From Chloroflexota bacterium (GTDB taxonomy: Bacteria > Chloroflexota > Anaerolineae > 4572-78 > J111): a stretch of 64,000 bases of DNA. Below are positions 45,249 through 55,033 of this stretch, one piece after another (positions within the stretch are counted from its first letter, which is position 1; each line of letters starts with the position of its first letter). The position numbers were made by a program, and so were the translations under genes. Under the pieces are notes generated by a model. It worked only from the letters and a program-made list of their open reading frames with translations, had not been told where the DNA came from and made no database searches. The stretch spans positions 248,001-312,000 of the forward strand of contig BOKF01000006.1 in the NCBI GenBank assembly GCA_016860845.1. The letters are read 5' to 3'.

Positions 45249-45938
45249 ATGGCTTGTGACGATAACACCAATAAAGCCTGTAGCGGCGCTGCTGCCTCCG
45301 GCGGCATCAGCAAAACCCAGAGCAAGGCCACCTTTATCAGCGCCTCGTTCGCCAACAAAGCGCTCGACGTAATCGACCGAAACGGTCTGGTGGCCAGGGC
45401 GGCCAGGAATCCGCTCACAAAAGTAGCGATTTCTCCCTACACCGTCACGGCGTTAACCGCGCAAGCGCCTGTGCTCTTAGGGAGGGCAGTGATTGATACA
45501 GTCGCCGGCGCTGCGGCTGGCAAACGGCCTTTTGGTTCCGGTATCCGGCCTGACGTCGAGAGGGGCGCCATCGAGCATGTGATCATCCCCCAAACCTACT
45601 ACGATCCAAACGGCGTGCCGTTCAAAAGATCGACTCCAATCTCCATCTATCACGACAAAAAAGACCCCTCGATCACTTGTTTCCAGATGGAAGAAGGACT
45701 GTGGGAAAAGAAACCGTATCGTGGCGGTACCCTACTCGAGGCCAAAATGCAGCCATCCAGGAGAATTTACTTCAAAGGCGACATCTCCAACGATGATGCC
45801 GTGCATGTTGCCGCTGGGATAAGAAAAGCTCACAAACTGAGTGGGTATGTCGGCCAGGTCAGTGAGCTAGAGAAGTTGTCGCCGGCCTGGGCCACAGCCA
45901 AGCAAAAAATGATCCAGGCATGTTTTGAAGAAAATTAG
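45249..45938 (+). CDS. MSC-tagged family-A protein (divergent)
   Basis: 229 residues. The tag reads MACDDNTNK..., GGISKTQSK, FISAS: the only tagged member with Ala at position 2. Residues about 130-228 are a divergent copy of the family-A domain (STPISIYHDKKDPS, PSRRIYFKGDISNDDAVHVA, LSGYVGQVSELEKLSPAW then ATAKQKM), matching the GYAGQISEIESLLPLW then ASLKRG part of the 49266 protein. The middle is hydrophobic (VTALTAQAPVLLGRAVID) but not a clear membrane helix. Function unknown. Confidence 0.85.
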   Translation: MACDDNTNKACSGAAASGGISKTQSKATFISASFANKALDVIDRNGLVARAARNPLTKVAISPYTVTALTAQAPVLLGRAVIDTVAGAAAGKRPFGSGIRPDVERGAIEHVIIPQTYYDPNGVPFKRSTPISIYHDKKDPSITCFQMEEGLWEKKPYRGGTLLEAKMQPSRRIYFKGDISNDDAVHVAAGIRKAHKLSGYVGQVSELEKLSPAWATAKQKMIQACFEEN

Positions 45939-45955
45939 GGGGAAGGATCGCAAGA

Positions 45956-46093
45956 ATGGACGCTGCCGTGATTGTCGCCCCGTTGATGCGGCAAAAACAA
46001 ACCGGTGAATTTACTGCCTGGACTTTACGAGGCAGCGCTATGGTTTCGTGGCCAACTGCCGGATTCTGGCCAAAGGCGGGCCTAAATAGGTGA
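45956..46093 (+). CDS. Small ORF of 45 residues
   Basis: MDAAVIVAPLMRQKQTGEFT and on, ending AGLNR, with GGAAGGA nine bases before the ATG. No domain or similarity recognised. It fills part of the 300-base gap between two tagged genes. After it comes a 7-bp hairpin (ATCACCC / GGGTGAT, about 46134-46154) without T-run. Coding status uncertain. Confidence 0.3.
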   Translation: MDAAVIVAPLMRQKQTGEFTAWTLRGSAMVSWPTAGFWPKAGLNR

Positions 46094-46234
46094 GGATCGA
46101 AGAACCGTGTACGGTATCGTCGCCCCAATCACTCATCACCCTCGATCTAGGGGTGATCGCCGGGCGAGAATTGTCCGGCCTACTTAGTTCCGACTTGATC
46201 GGTTACGGTTGCTGAAAGGTATCGAATCAGTCCT

Positions 46235-47023
46235 ATGAGCTGCGATTCAAACGCCAACAAAGTGGCCAAAATGGTGTGTCAAATCAGTTCCGGCATCTCT
46301 CAACTGGCCAGTAAAAGGTCTTTTTACGCCGGCGTTGCGCTTGGCGCTGCCGGAACCGGGCTGGGTGTTTTAGTCGTTTCAAAACTGCGCCGCCCCAAAG
46401 GCATCAGCCAGCCAACCCTAGTCAGGGTAGGCCCGGCAGGTAAGACCGCGAACGGAAATGGCTGGTCCAATGCTCAAACTCCTAGACCTGGCAGTAGAAC
46501 CAACCCATTACCTTTACCCAATTTGGAAGCCGCAACGACCGCCAGCGGTAGCCGGGCAAATCCCAGGCCGCTGCCCAACCCGGAGACGCTTCATGCCAGT
46601 GGCAGCCGGGCCAATCCTGCCTCCATCCCGGTTTTATCCGCCCGGCCGCCGGAGACAAAGTTGCAAACAGCCTCCCTGAAAGTCCAAACCAGCACGGGCG
46701 AACTGTTTGCTCCCAAAAATAGCTACCGGGTGGTGCGGCCTGATGGCTGCGACACGGGCCTGGCTGTCACCCCGCACCTCGAAGAAAACAAAAATGGCCA
46801 ACCGCTTGAGAGTGATAGCTCCTGGTGTGTGACGCATACCGGTACTGGCGCGTTGATCAGCGGTCCCTACGATACGGTTTCAAAAGCGCACAATCTGGCT
46901 ACCCAACTGTCTGTTTTGCGCTGGACGGCGGTAACGATACCCGGAGCTGATGTGGAAAAGGCCAGGCAGATCATTGAGGGGTATCAGCAGTTTCTAAAGG
47001 ATAAAGAATTAAATGTCCTGTGA
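46235..47023 (+). CDS. MSC-tagged membrane-anchored family-B protein
   Basis: 262 residues. Tag MSCDSNANK..., SGISQLASKRSFYAG, followed at once by a membrane helix (VALGAAGTGLGVLVVSKLRR). Residues about 60-140 are a Pro/Asn/Arg-rich linker with a repeated 'SGSRANP.P.PN' unit (GSRTNPLPLPN, GSRANPRPLPN, GSRANPASIP). Residues about 145-262 are a family-B domain (GCDTGLAVTPHLEENKNGQ, SWCVTHTGTGALISGPYD, ATQLSVLRW). No catalytic residues known. Its end overlaps the next tagged gene by 11 bases. Confidence 0.87.
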   Translation: MSCDSNANKVAKMVCQISSGISQLASKRSFYAGVALGAAGTGLGVLVVSKLRRPKGISQPTLVRVGPAGKTANGNGWSNAQTPRPGSRTNPLPLPNLEAATTASGSRANPRPLPNPETLHASGSRANPASIPVLSARPPETKLQTASLKVQTSTGELFAPKNSYRVVRPDGCDTGLAVTPHLEENKNGQPLESDSSWCVTHTGTGALISGPYDTVSKAHNLATQLSVLRWTAVTIPGADVEKARQIIEGYQQFLKDKELNVL

Positions 47024-48452
47024 CCAAAACACGAATCGAATCTCTCGCCTGATTTGTACCGGGCTAACCCATATGTCCAACAAACGTGGCTTTTACGCCG
47101 GTCTTGCGCTTGGCGGCGCTGGTCTGGTGGGGGCCGGTTTATTAGCCAGGGCCAGGCGGCACAGTGATCCTGGCCGAGGGCAGCCGGCCGCAGTCGCCAT
47201 CCAGGCTACCCCTAATGGCCTGGGGAGGGTTCGTCATATCCCTCAACTCCAGGCCCGGCCCAAGATCAAACCAACCACCAAGCTGGGATCATCAGATCGA
47301 TGCGCCAGCTGCCGCACGCCCGCAGGGAGTAAACCGGGCGCCTGGTATATTGTGAGTAGTCGTGTTTACTGCCCTGACTGCGCGCCGAATGCGGCCAACC
47401 AGATCGGAGCCGACCTGGCCGTACCCGAGCCGGTAGCCAATGAGGTGGTGATCAGCGGGATGAAAGGGGCGGGGACGGTTGTGACTAGCAGCCGGCCAAA
47501 CCCCACCAGTTCCAAAATCCCCGTTGTCAGCACTTCGCTGCGGCAGCCCGATGTTTTGAATCCGGACCGTATGGTTAAAACCAAGTTAATGCCGGCTTCC
47601 ATTAAAATCTGCATCGGTAAAGATGTGAGTGGGCCGGTCTACGTCATTGCCAACGACGGGTATGTGGTTTTGCGCGCCGGAGATGGCGGCGACACCGGTA
47701 TGGCGATCACGCCCACCCTCATTCTGCCAGCCAAGCCAGGGGACGATTTAAGCGTAGATTTAACCCAATGGAACCTAACCCACATCAACAGCGGTACCGT
47801 GATCACCGGCAAAGCTTACGAAACGATTGAGGAAGCCCAAATGCTGGCCAGTATCCTGGCCCAACTGGATTGGACCAAAGAAGAATACGAGATAAGCACG
47901 GAAGAGATCAGGAAAACAAACGCCACGATTTCGATGTTCAATCAGGCGATGTCGGTCCGCAAAAAGCAACAGCAAAGTGTGGTAAAAGCGGCCCAGGCTC
48001 CTTCAACCGCCGCGCCTGGCCAGGGAGTTACGTCAGCCGACTTAACCGGCCCGGTCGCTGTCGTTCCGCTTCAGCAAGGACTGACGATGGCCGATTCGCT
48101 CACCGGCAAGGTTATGGCCGATCGGTACGGAGGCATCTCCAGGGTGGTCCATGACAGCGGCGATATCCTGCTTATGGTCGATAGTATGGGGGAAAGATAT
48201 GAAGTCGAGCGGGCAGCAGTTTATCCCCCCACCGAACAAGACTATCAAACCTCCCGGATCGCCATGCCTGTTGATCCGACCCAAAGGTCCGGCGAAAAAT
48301 GCGCCAAGTGTGGGCAATTAACCAGCCAGGCTAGAACTGGCGAGAAGTGGTACAGGCTGAATTACCAAACCTTTTGCCCCTCCTGCGGGATTAAATACGC
48401 CCATGCTGAGGATTTTGAGATGGAAGAGATTGTCGGCAGCGAGGTCGGCTGA
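47013..48452 (+). CDS. MSC-tagged zinc-ribbon / family-B protein
   Basis: 479 residues. The tag is shorter by three residues (MSCDQNTNR, THMSNKRGFYAG), then a hydrophobic segment (LALGGAGLVGAGLLARARR). A first zinc site CASCRTPAGSKPGAWY...YCPDC (about 92-119) is close to one in the 60472 protein. A family-B domain follows (GGDTGMAITPTL, LTQWNLTHINSGTVITG, LASILAQLDW; about 195-310). The C-terminus carries a KMVADRYGG-like SH3-sized part (about 360-415) and a second zinc site CAKCGQLT...FCPSCG (about 432-465). It overlaps both neighbours, so all three are translationally coupled. Confidence 0.87.
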   Translation: MSCDQNTNRISRLICTGLTHMSNKRGFYAGLALGGAGLVGAGLLARARRHSDPGRGQPAAVAIQATPNGLGRVRHIPQLQARPKIKPTTKLGSSDRCASCRTPAGSKPGAWYIVSSRVYCPDCAPNAANQIGADLAVPEPVANEVVISGMKGAGTVVTSSRPNPTSSKIPVVSTSLRQPDVLNPDRMVKTKLMPASIKICIGKDVSGPVYVIANDGYVVLRAGDGGDTGMAITPTLILPAKPGDDLSVDLTQWNLTHINSGTVITGKAYETIEEAQMLASILAQLDWTKEEYEISTEEIRKTNATISMFNQAMSVRKKQQQSVVKAAQAPSTAAPGQGVTSADLTGPVAVVPLQQGLTMADSLTGKVMADRYGGISRVVHDSGDILLMVDSMGERYEVERAAVYPPTEQDYQTSRIAMPVDPTQRSGEKCAKCGQLTSQARTGEKWYRLNYQTFCPSCGIKYAHAEDFEMEEIVGSEVG

Positions 48453-49261
48453 TGAGCTGCGAAAAAAACTCGGCCAAGGCCGGTCAAACGGCCACCAAAA
48501 ACGGGATCAGCAAAAATGGCGCCAAGAGCAGCTTCGTCGCCGGCTCTACCCCCCAGGCTTCCTATTTTGTCGCCGACAAACCGGCAGACAAAAAAGAGAA
48601 GGTCAGCCAGAAAAAGCGGCCGCAGGGGCGAGCCTCGGGGAAAAAGAAAGCCTTCTCTAAAAATGGGAAGGTCGCCCAGAAACTATTTTTCGAACTGGCC
48701 AGGCAGCAAAAAACCGCTGTACCAGGGGAGAAGAAAGAAGATAAAAAAGAGGGCAAACCGCTTCCGGCTCAGCGACCCATCAATGTGGTCAAGGACTTTA
48801 CCCCCGCTGAGCTGCAGACGATCTCGATCCAGCTCAGGCTTGGTACAGCGGATATATCGCGTCGCCTGCGTGAAGCAGGTTTGGGCATCTCGCGAGGTAT
48901 CGGCCATGGCGATCCTCGTCCCCTCGATTGGGTCGAGTCTGATCGCAAAAACTTCCAATTTCTGGTCACGCAATTAACCGAAGCCAGACGGGGTCGAGGA
49001 ACCCTGGATTTGTCGGCGCTGAACAAGAGTGAGGTGGTTGATTTGTGGGAGTTTTGCCGGTTCGAAGCGGATCGAGCCAGGCGAAATATGGATCATCTAA
49101 GTGTGCCAGGAGGTTCAATCGGCGGACCTACCGCCGAATACTTGATCGGCAACCATAAATTAGAGGCCCGGTTTTTCAGCCACGTCGCTGCCAATATCGA
49201 GAAGATGGTTCCGGCTGAGGAGCTGGACGAAACTATTGGCCCCGTATGGGAGATGGATTAA
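48452..49261 (+). CDS. MSC-tagged protein of unknown function
   Basis: 269 residues; ATG overlaps the previous TGA (TGATG). Tag: MSCEKNSAK..., NGISKNGAKSSFVAG. A very basic Lys-rich linker (about 32-90, KKEKVSQKKRPQ and on) could bind nucleic acid or an acidic surface. Residues about 105-269 form a helical domain (FTPAELQTISIQLRLGTADI, VVDLWEFCRFEADRARRNMD) without known relatives. It ends five bases before the next tagged start. Confidence 0.83.
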   Translation: MSCEKNSAKAGQTATKNGISKNGAKSSFVAGSTPQASYFVADKPADKKEKVSQKKRPQGRASGKKKAFSKNGKVAQKLFFELARQQKTAVPGEKKEDKKEGKPLPAQRPINVVKDFTPAELQTISIQLRLGTADISRRLREAGLGISRGIGHGDPRPLDWVESDRKNFQFLVTQLTEARRGRGTLDLSALNKSEVVDLWEFCRFEADRARRNMDHLSVPGGSIGGPTAEYLIGNHKLEARFFSHVAANIEKMVPAEELDETIGPVWEMD

Positions 49262-49265
49262 AGCT

Positions 49266-50978
49266 ATGTCCTGCGAAAAGAACACAACTGTGGTTGGTAA
49301 CATTGCCGGGGTAAAAGCGGGAATTAGTAGCCTGCAAAGTAGATTTTGTGGCATGACCGGGCGCATGGTCAGCGCGGTCACTGGCCAAATCACCCCATCT
49401 ACAGCCGCTCTGACGACCACAGTGGGTCATGTGACTGTGGCCAAAACTGAGCTTGATGACCTCCAAAAGAAACTCTACCAGACAACTGAGCGCGCGGTTA
49501 ATAGGGCGGCAAGGGAGGTTAGTCGTTCGGCCACGCACGCCATGTCCGCTGACAGTGAGGTTACCGGGCCAGCGGTAGGTGCGGTCACCGCTAAAGTCGG
49601 TCGCTCAGCCACGGGCGCTCTATTTGTCCTGGAAAGTTTCGATGGGCCTAAATCCCTCGATTCACTCATGCCGGTAGGGCTTCTCCTGGAAGCCGGGGCG
49701 CTCCTGTCAGCTTTACGACCGAAACGCTCCCCGGTGCTGGACGAGGCGGCTTTAGACCTGTCGGACGATGGAACCACGTGGATAAATCCGCATAACGGGC
49801 GCCGGGAAACATTGCCTGATTGGTTTAACGACGGGGTGACGAAGCGCCGAGAATTTCGAGCAGAAACTGAGCCAAAGGACCACAGAAAACCTCGTCAATT
49901 CCCTGAACCGCGACCCTTTATGGCCAGGACTCCCACGGCCGACCAAATCGCGGATAAGGTCCGCAAACGGGCACTTATGATTCTCGGGGTGATGAAACTT
50001 GCCCAGATGGCCAGCGTGTTTATCGGTACTGGTATCGGTCGGATGAGCCGGCGCAACAAAATAGGGGTGGTGGACGGTCTTGAACAACGTTTCTTCTTTT
50101 TAAACACAACCAAGATGCCAGTCACGACCTGGAAATCAAGTCTGACGCCGCTCTTCAATCTGGCCGACAGCGGCGTAAGCCCGGTGCTGCGCAGCGATGG
50201 CCTCATGTTTGAGGTAAGTGGCAAAACCTGGCACCGGGGTACGGTCGTTATCAAAACCGCCCAGGGTGAACGAACGATGACCCATCTGCAAAGTCTTTCC
50301 GTCCCGGCAGCTCACTATTACTTCAGCCGTCGTCTGGACGACAATGAGGCGGTCGGCATCGTCTCAAATCAAAAAGGCTTTGATCCAAAGCACATGCCGG
50401 ATCGACAAGGCGTGCCATCCAGTGGTTACGCCGGTCAGATTTCAGAAATCGAGTCCCTCTTGCCGCTGTGGGCCTCGTTAAAACGAGGCCTGATTCAAGC
50501 CCACCTTCGCTGGGGCGCTCTGCCCAATCATAACCAGGCTGAGCGGGCGGTGACTGCTTCAGTCACGGCCACTCCAACCGATTCTGGCACCGCCAAGGGC
50601 AATATCCGGCCATCTACCGGGCGCGATAACGGAAAGCGGCGTAAGGACAAAACGAAACCCATCTCCGGGAGCGCCGCTGATAAAACTCCAAAACCACCCG
50701 GGGAGGAGGTTCCTAAACCAAAAATCAGCAGCGATATTCACCCCCTGGATAACATTGGGCCTCGCGTGCGAATCGGCGACAAAGAGTATCGGGTTATGGT
50801 CAGGCGAATTGTAAAATCAGCAGACCAGCGCAGCCTGGCAGACGCTACTTATTACGACGAAGAAAATGACGCCTGGAAAATAGTGGCGGACGACAATATC
50901 CGTGAGGGGCTGGCCTCTCAGGTCGAAGCAGGGATGATGCCAATATGGGACGAGATCGAAGCGTCCATAGGCAATTAA
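49266..50978 (+). CDS. MSC-tagged protein with family-A and family-C domains
   Basis: 570 residues from ATG 49266, five bases after the previous stop. Tag: MSCEKNTTV..., AGISSLQSRFCGMTG. Residues about 35-120 look helical, about 200-260 Arg/Pro-rich. Family A spans about 275-418 (TTWKSSLTPL, KTWHRGTVVIKTAQGERTM, THLQSLSVPAAHYYF, GYAGQISEIESLLPLW). A basic Pro/Ser linker follows (about 425-495), then family C (about 502-570: VRIGDKEYRVMVRRIVKSA, LADATYYDEENDAWKIV). The same C domain ends the 56105 protein. Function unknown. Confidence 0.85.
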   Translation: MSCEKNTTVVGNIAGVKAGISSLQSRFCGMTGRMVSAVTGQITPSTAALTTTVGHVTVAKTELDDLQKKLYQTTERAVNRAAREVSRSATHAMSADSEVTGPAVGAVTAKVGRSATGALFVLESFDGPKSLDSLMPVGLLLEAGALLSALRPKRSPVLDEAALDLSDDGTTWINPHNGRRETLPDWFNDGVTKRREFRAETEPKDHRKPRQFPEPRPFMARTPTADQIADKVRKRALMILGVMKLAQMASVFIGTGIGRMSRRNKIGVVDGLEQRFFFLNTTKMPVTTWKSSLTPLFNLADSGVSPVLRSDGLMFEVSGKTWHRGTVVIKTAQGERTMTHLQSLSVPAAHYYFSRRLDDNEAVGIVSNQKGFDPKHMPDRQGVPSSGYAGQISEIESLLPLWASLKRGLIQAHLRWGALPNHNQAERAVTASVTATPTDSGTAKGNIRPSTGRDNGKRRKDKTKPISGSAADKTPKPPGEEVPKPKISSDIHPLDNIGPRVRIGDKEYRVMVRRIVKSADQRSLADATYYDEENDAWKIVADDNIREGLASQVEAGMMPIWDEIEASIGN

Positions 50979-51079
50979 AATCAGTGGATAGCAAAAACTT
51001 ATCAAATCCAACTACTCCAAGAATATCTTTAACCTGGGCCCAATTATCTTCTGTTCATCAAACGAAAGGTTTTTACATC

Positions 51080-53782
51080 ATGAAAAAGATTACCCTACCA
51101 ATCTGCAAATCAAATACGTACCTGTACCTCTTTGTCATCCTGGTCCTGCTGCTCAGTCAAACCAGCTACGTCGCCAGGGCCAACCCTCTATCCGACGATG
51201 GCGCGAACGTGTTTACAGCTTATAGTCGCCTGCCGCTCAGTTTTGAGGCCAACCATGGGCAAGCCCCCACGGCGGTAAAATTCATCTCCAGAGGGCCGGG
51301 TTACAGCCTGTACCTGACCGGCTCTGGATTTATCCTGGCTCTGAGTCAAGCGGAACCATCCGCCGGCATCAACGAGTCCCAGGAACCCCAGCTCTCAATT
51401 GTGCAAATGTCTCTGGCCGAGAGCGCCGAAGGGCAAGAGATCGTCGGTCTGGAGATGCAGCCGGGCCGGAGCAATTACCTTATCGGCGACAATCCGGATA
51501 ACTGGCACACCAATGTCCCCAACTATGGGCAAGTGCTTTACAAAAAGGTCTACGATGACATTGATCTTCGATTGTATGGCAATACTCAGGGTCAGTTAGA
51601 GTACGACTTCGTTGTTGCGCCTGGTGGCGATCCCGATCAAATCATCATGGAGTTTGCCGGAGCCGAATCACTCGAATTGGATAGAGCCGGCAACCTGGTT
51701 CTGCATCTCCCCGGCGGTGAAGTCCTGCACCAGAACGCTCCGGTTATCTACCAGGAAAGCGCTGGCAAGCAGATCAATATAGCCGGGCGTTATACCCTGT
51801 CCGGTGACCAAATTCGCCTGCGGTTGGCTCATTACGACCCCACCTTACCCCTGGTCATAGATCCGGTGCTCTATTACAGCACCTTCCTGGGCGGCAGTAG
51901 TAATGATGTCAGTTACGATATTGCGGTCGACCCTGGTGGTGCGGCCTATGTCACCGGCTACACCTACAGCCCAGATTTTGTGATGACGGATGACGGCGGC
52001 TACTACTACGACGGGGATCATAACGGCAGCGAAGATGTTTTTGTGACCAAAATCAATCCGTCCGGTACCGCCTTTGAATACAGCACCTATATCGGCGGTG
52101 ACGACAATGAAGGGGGATTGGGGATCGCGCTCGATAGCAATGACAGAGCCTATGTGACCGGTTACACCCGCAGTTATGACTTTCCTGAGGGCAACGGTGG
52201 CGGGATGCAATTGGCTAATATTAGCGCCCAAGGCAGCTTTGGGAGTGGTTACCTCAATGGCACGGAAGATGCCTTTGTCCTCAGATTGAACTCTGAAGGA
52301 AACGACTTGGACTACTGCAACTACCTGGGCGGCTGGTCTAACGATCGTGGCCAGGATATTGCGGTTGACTCCGGTAACGCGGCCTACGTGACCGGGTATA
52401 CCTTCAGCAATGATTTTCCGGTTGAAGGGAACTACTTGCAATACTACGGTCAGGGCAGTGAAGACGTCTTTGTAGCGAAGGTAGACCCGGACGGATCCTA
52501 TCTCGAATATAGCACTTACCTGGGCAGTTCCAGCACCGACGTAGGTACCAGTATCGCCGTCGATGGGGGAGGCTACGTCTATGTGGCCGGCTACACCTAT
52601 GGCTGGTTCCCAATCACCTATGGCAGTTTCGACGATTATCCGGGCGGAGGCCAGGAGGGGTTTGTGGTCAAGTTGAATCCGAACGCCCCGGAGATGGTCT
52701 ACGGCACTTTTCTGGGCGGCAGCGGCAACGATGCAATTTATGACCTGGCCTTAGATGGAGGGGATAATGTCTACCTGACCGGAAAGACGTACAGTCCGAA
52801 TTTCCCGACGACAGCCGGTGTCTTTGATCGCAGTTATAGTGGAGGTGAGGACGTCTTTGTCACCAAGCTGGACGCTTTTGGTGCGAGTCTGGTCTACAGC
52901 ACCCTTCTGGGTGGCAGTTTATCTAACTCGGCCAACGAAGCTGGACAGGGGATCGCGGTTGACTTGACCGGCCAGGTTTTTGTGACCGGTTACACCTACA
53001 GTTCAAACTTCCCAACCACCACAGACGCCTTTGACTCCAGCTACAATGGCAATGAAGATGCCTTTATTGCCCGTCTCAGCGAAAACGCCAATCAACTCCT
53101 CTATAGCACTTTCCTTGGAGCGGAAAATAACGAGGCGGGTTATGGGGTGGCGGTCGACGCCGCCGGCAATGCTTATCTGACCGGCTACACGCGCAGCAAC
53201 CACTTCCCGACGGCGGGCGAAGTGCCGGGTGATGTCTACCAAGGCGGCGGTATTGATGCCTTTATCGCCAAACTCTATATGAATGGTCAACCACCCGAGG
53301 ACCCTGACGCCGATAACGACGGGATGAATGATCAATGGGAAGTGGACCATGGTCTTAATCCGAACATACACGACGCGGGCGGCGATCTCGATCACGATGG
53401 GCTGACCAACCTGGAGGAGTACCTGGGTGGAACCAACCCTAATGATGCCGATAATGACAACGACGGCATGCTTGACGGTTGGGAGGTGGGAAATGGCTTT
53501 AACCCGAAAGCCAATGATGCTGGCGGCGACGCGGACCATGACGGGCTGACCAACCTGAACGAGTACCAAAATGGGACCAATCCCAACGACAACGACAGTG
53601 ACAACGACCAGATGCCTGATGGCTGGGAAGTGACCAACTCGCTCAATCCGCTCGTAAATGATGCCGCTGGCGATCCAGATCATGATAGGTTAACCAACCT
53701 GGAAGAGTACCAGGGCGGGACCAATCCCCATCAATCGAACCTGGAACAGCCAAAATATTATTTGCCTATCATCGTAAAGTAA
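51080..53782 (+). CDS. Secreted SBBP-propeller protein with Ca-binding repeats
   Basis: 900 residues. Signal peptide (about 1-33: KITLPICK..., YLYLFVILVLLLSQTSYVAR). A DUF7948-like N-terminal domain (about 40-265: FEANHGQAPTAVKFISRGPG), SBBP repeats (about 270-740: YYSTFLGGSSNDVSYDIAV and on), three tandem 47-residue units with D.DNDGM.D.WE...GLNP (about 742-883), and the tail KYYLPIIVK, a C-terminal form I associate with Chloroflexota extracellular proteins. Same N-terminal architecture as the giant protein at 30059. Start at MKK after AAAGG; a longer frame start at 50945 overlaps the previous gene. It lacks the tag, being exported by signal peptide instead. Confidence 0.93.
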   Translation: MKKITLPICKSNTYLYLFVILVLLLSQTSYVARANPLSDDGANVFTAYSRLPLSFEANHGQAPTAVKFISRGPGYSLYLTGSGFILALSQAEPSAGINESQEPQLSIVQMSLAESAEGQEIVGLEMQPGRSNYLIGDNPDNWHTNVPNYGQVLYKKVYDDIDLRLYGNTQGQLEYDFVVAPGGDPDQIIMEFAGAESLELDRAGNLVLHLPGGEVLHQNAPVIYQESAGKQINIAGRYTLSGDQIRLRLAHYDPTLPLVIDPVLYYSTFLGGSSNDVSYDIAVDPGGAAYVTGYTYSPDFVMTDDGGYYYDGDHNGSEDVFVTKINPSGTAFEYSTYIGGDDNEGGLGIALDSNDRAYVTGYTRSYDFPEGNGGGMQLANISAQGSFGSGYLNGTEDAFVLRLNSEGNDLDYCNYLGGWSNDRGQDIAVDSGNAAYVTGYTFSNDFPVEGNYLQYYGQGSEDVFVAKVDPDGSYLEYSTYLGSSSTDVGTSIAVDGGGYVYVAGYTYGWFPITYGSFDDYPGGGQEGFVVKLNPNAPEMVYGTFLGGSGNDAIYDLALDGGDNVYLTGKTYSPNFPTTAGVFDRSYSGGEDVFVTKLDAFGASLVYSTLLGGSLSNSANEAGQGIAVDLTGQVFVTGYTYSSNFPTTTDAFDSSYNGNEDAFIARLSENANQLLYSTFLGAENNEAGYGVAVDAAGNAYLTGYTRSNHFPTAGEVPGDVYQGGGIDAFIAKLYMNGQPPEDPDADNDGMNDQWEVDHGLNPNIHDAGGDLDHDGLTNLEEYLGGTNPNDADNDNDGMLDGWEVGNGFNPKANDAGGDADHDGLTNLNEYQNGTNPNDNDSDNDQMPDGWEVTNSLNPLVNDAAGDPDHDRLTNLEEYQGGTNPHQSNLEQPKYYLPIIVK

Positions 53783-53848
53783 GTTGATGCGATCAAGGGG
53801 GTGGCGATCTCTTTAACGAGATCGTCATCCCTGGACAGGAGCCAAATG

Positions 53849-54955
53849 ATGTCCTGTGAAACCAACAGTTCAAAGGTCAGTAAATTAGGCGCAGTAGCGG
53901 CCGGGGTTTCGACCTGCGCCAGTAAAACCGGTCATGTGGCGGGGGCTATGATGGTTAAAATGAAGGAAGCCACCACCTCACTACCGGCTAATATCAATCA
54001 GGGACTCAGCCGGGCAAGGGAGGTCGTTTCGCCCGCTGCAAATGTGGCCCTGGTCAAAGTCCAGGAGGCTGCCGTATCACTACAGCACAACCTACAGCCT
54101 GAGAATCTTTCAGCCAATATCAACAACGGGATCAATCGGGTAGGTGAAACGATTGCGCCGGCGACAAATGTTGTAGTAGATACCCTTGCCGACCCGGAAA
54201 AACGACATCATCTCCAGACGTTAGGCAAAATAGCCATAGGAACTACTGAAGCAGTTCAGGTCGGCGTAGGGGTGACCCTCGTAAGAGGTAATCCTATTGC
54301 CGGGATTGAGTCGGCTGCAAAAATAATAGGGCAGACGGCCGCACAGGCCGAAAATCCCTCCAGTGGTTTCGGTATTAGACGAAAATCTCGGCGAGTAGTT
54401 ACTGCCCCATTCAGATTCCTGTTTAGTCAAGTTGTGCGTAAACCGATAGAGAAGATTACCACAACGTTCAGCACGGGCCTGGCGGAGGCTACCAAAACTG
54501 AGGATCTCGAAGATGTTGTCCAGACCCGGCCGCGCTTGATATTCTTCAAATCGGAGCAGCATATTCCCGTCTGGAAGTCGAGGCTCACTGGGCCACTTAA
54601 CCGGCTCGATGTTGTTGGCGCCATAGATAGCAAGAACATTGTCTCAAGTAACGGGGCCATGCTAAAAATCAACAAAGTTACCTGGCACCGGGGTACGACG
54701 GTAGTCAAGATGCCAAACGGCCGGCGCACAATTACACATCTACAAAGTCTTAAAGCGCCTGGAGCGCATCATTTCTTTAACAAGCCGGTTTCCGATGAAA
54801 CGGCTGCCGGAATTGCGACTGGCCTGGTCAACCCGGAAACCGTGCTGGGTTTTGTTGGCTCAATCAGCCAAACCGAGTCAATGTTCCCTATTTGGGCTCA
54901 TACCAAACGGGCCATGCTTTTAACCCGGCTGCATTGGCCTTCCAAAGCTAAGTAA
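53849..54955 (+). CDS. MSC-tagged family-A protein
   Basis: 368 residues. The ATG at 53849 lies seven bases after AGGAG (53837-53841) and begins the tag MSCETNSSK..., AGVSTCASKTGHVAG; an ATG three bases earlier is also possible. Residues about 35-220 are amphipathic repeats ('LSANINNGINRVGETIAPAT' and a similar earlier copy). Family A spans about 230-364 (VWKSRLTGPLNRLD, VTWHRGTTVVKMPNGRRTI, THLQSLKAPGAHHFF, GFVGSISQTESMFPIW). No known function. Confidence 0.87.
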   Translation: MSCETNSSKVSKLGAVAAGVSTCASKTGHVAGAMMVKMKEATTSLPANINQGLSRAREVVSPAANVALVKVQEAAVSLQHNLQPENLSANINNGINRVGETIAPATNVVVDTLADPEKRHHLQTLGKIAIGTTEAVQVGVGVTLVRGNPIAGIESAAKIIGQTAAQAENPSSGFGIRRKSRRVVTAPFRFLFSQVVRKPIEKITTTFSTGLAEATKTEDLEDVVQTRPRLIFFKSEQHIPVWKSRLTGPLNRLDVVGAIDSKNIVSSNGAMLKINKVTWHRGTTVVKMPNGRRTITHLQSLKAPGAHHFFNKPVSDETAAGIATGLVNPETVLGFVGSISQTESMFPIWAHTKRAMLLTRLHWPSKAK

Positions 54956-55033
54956 AGGCCGATTTTGGGTCGTTGAAAGATCAAAAAGGACAAGGAATTA
55001 AAGAAGACGTATCATAACAGGAAGGCAAATGAT

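Noticed and set aside
50945..51079. Longer start for the second SBBP protein
   Set aside because: It would put 45 unnatural residues before a clear signal peptide and overlap the preceding gene; MKK at 51080 is better.
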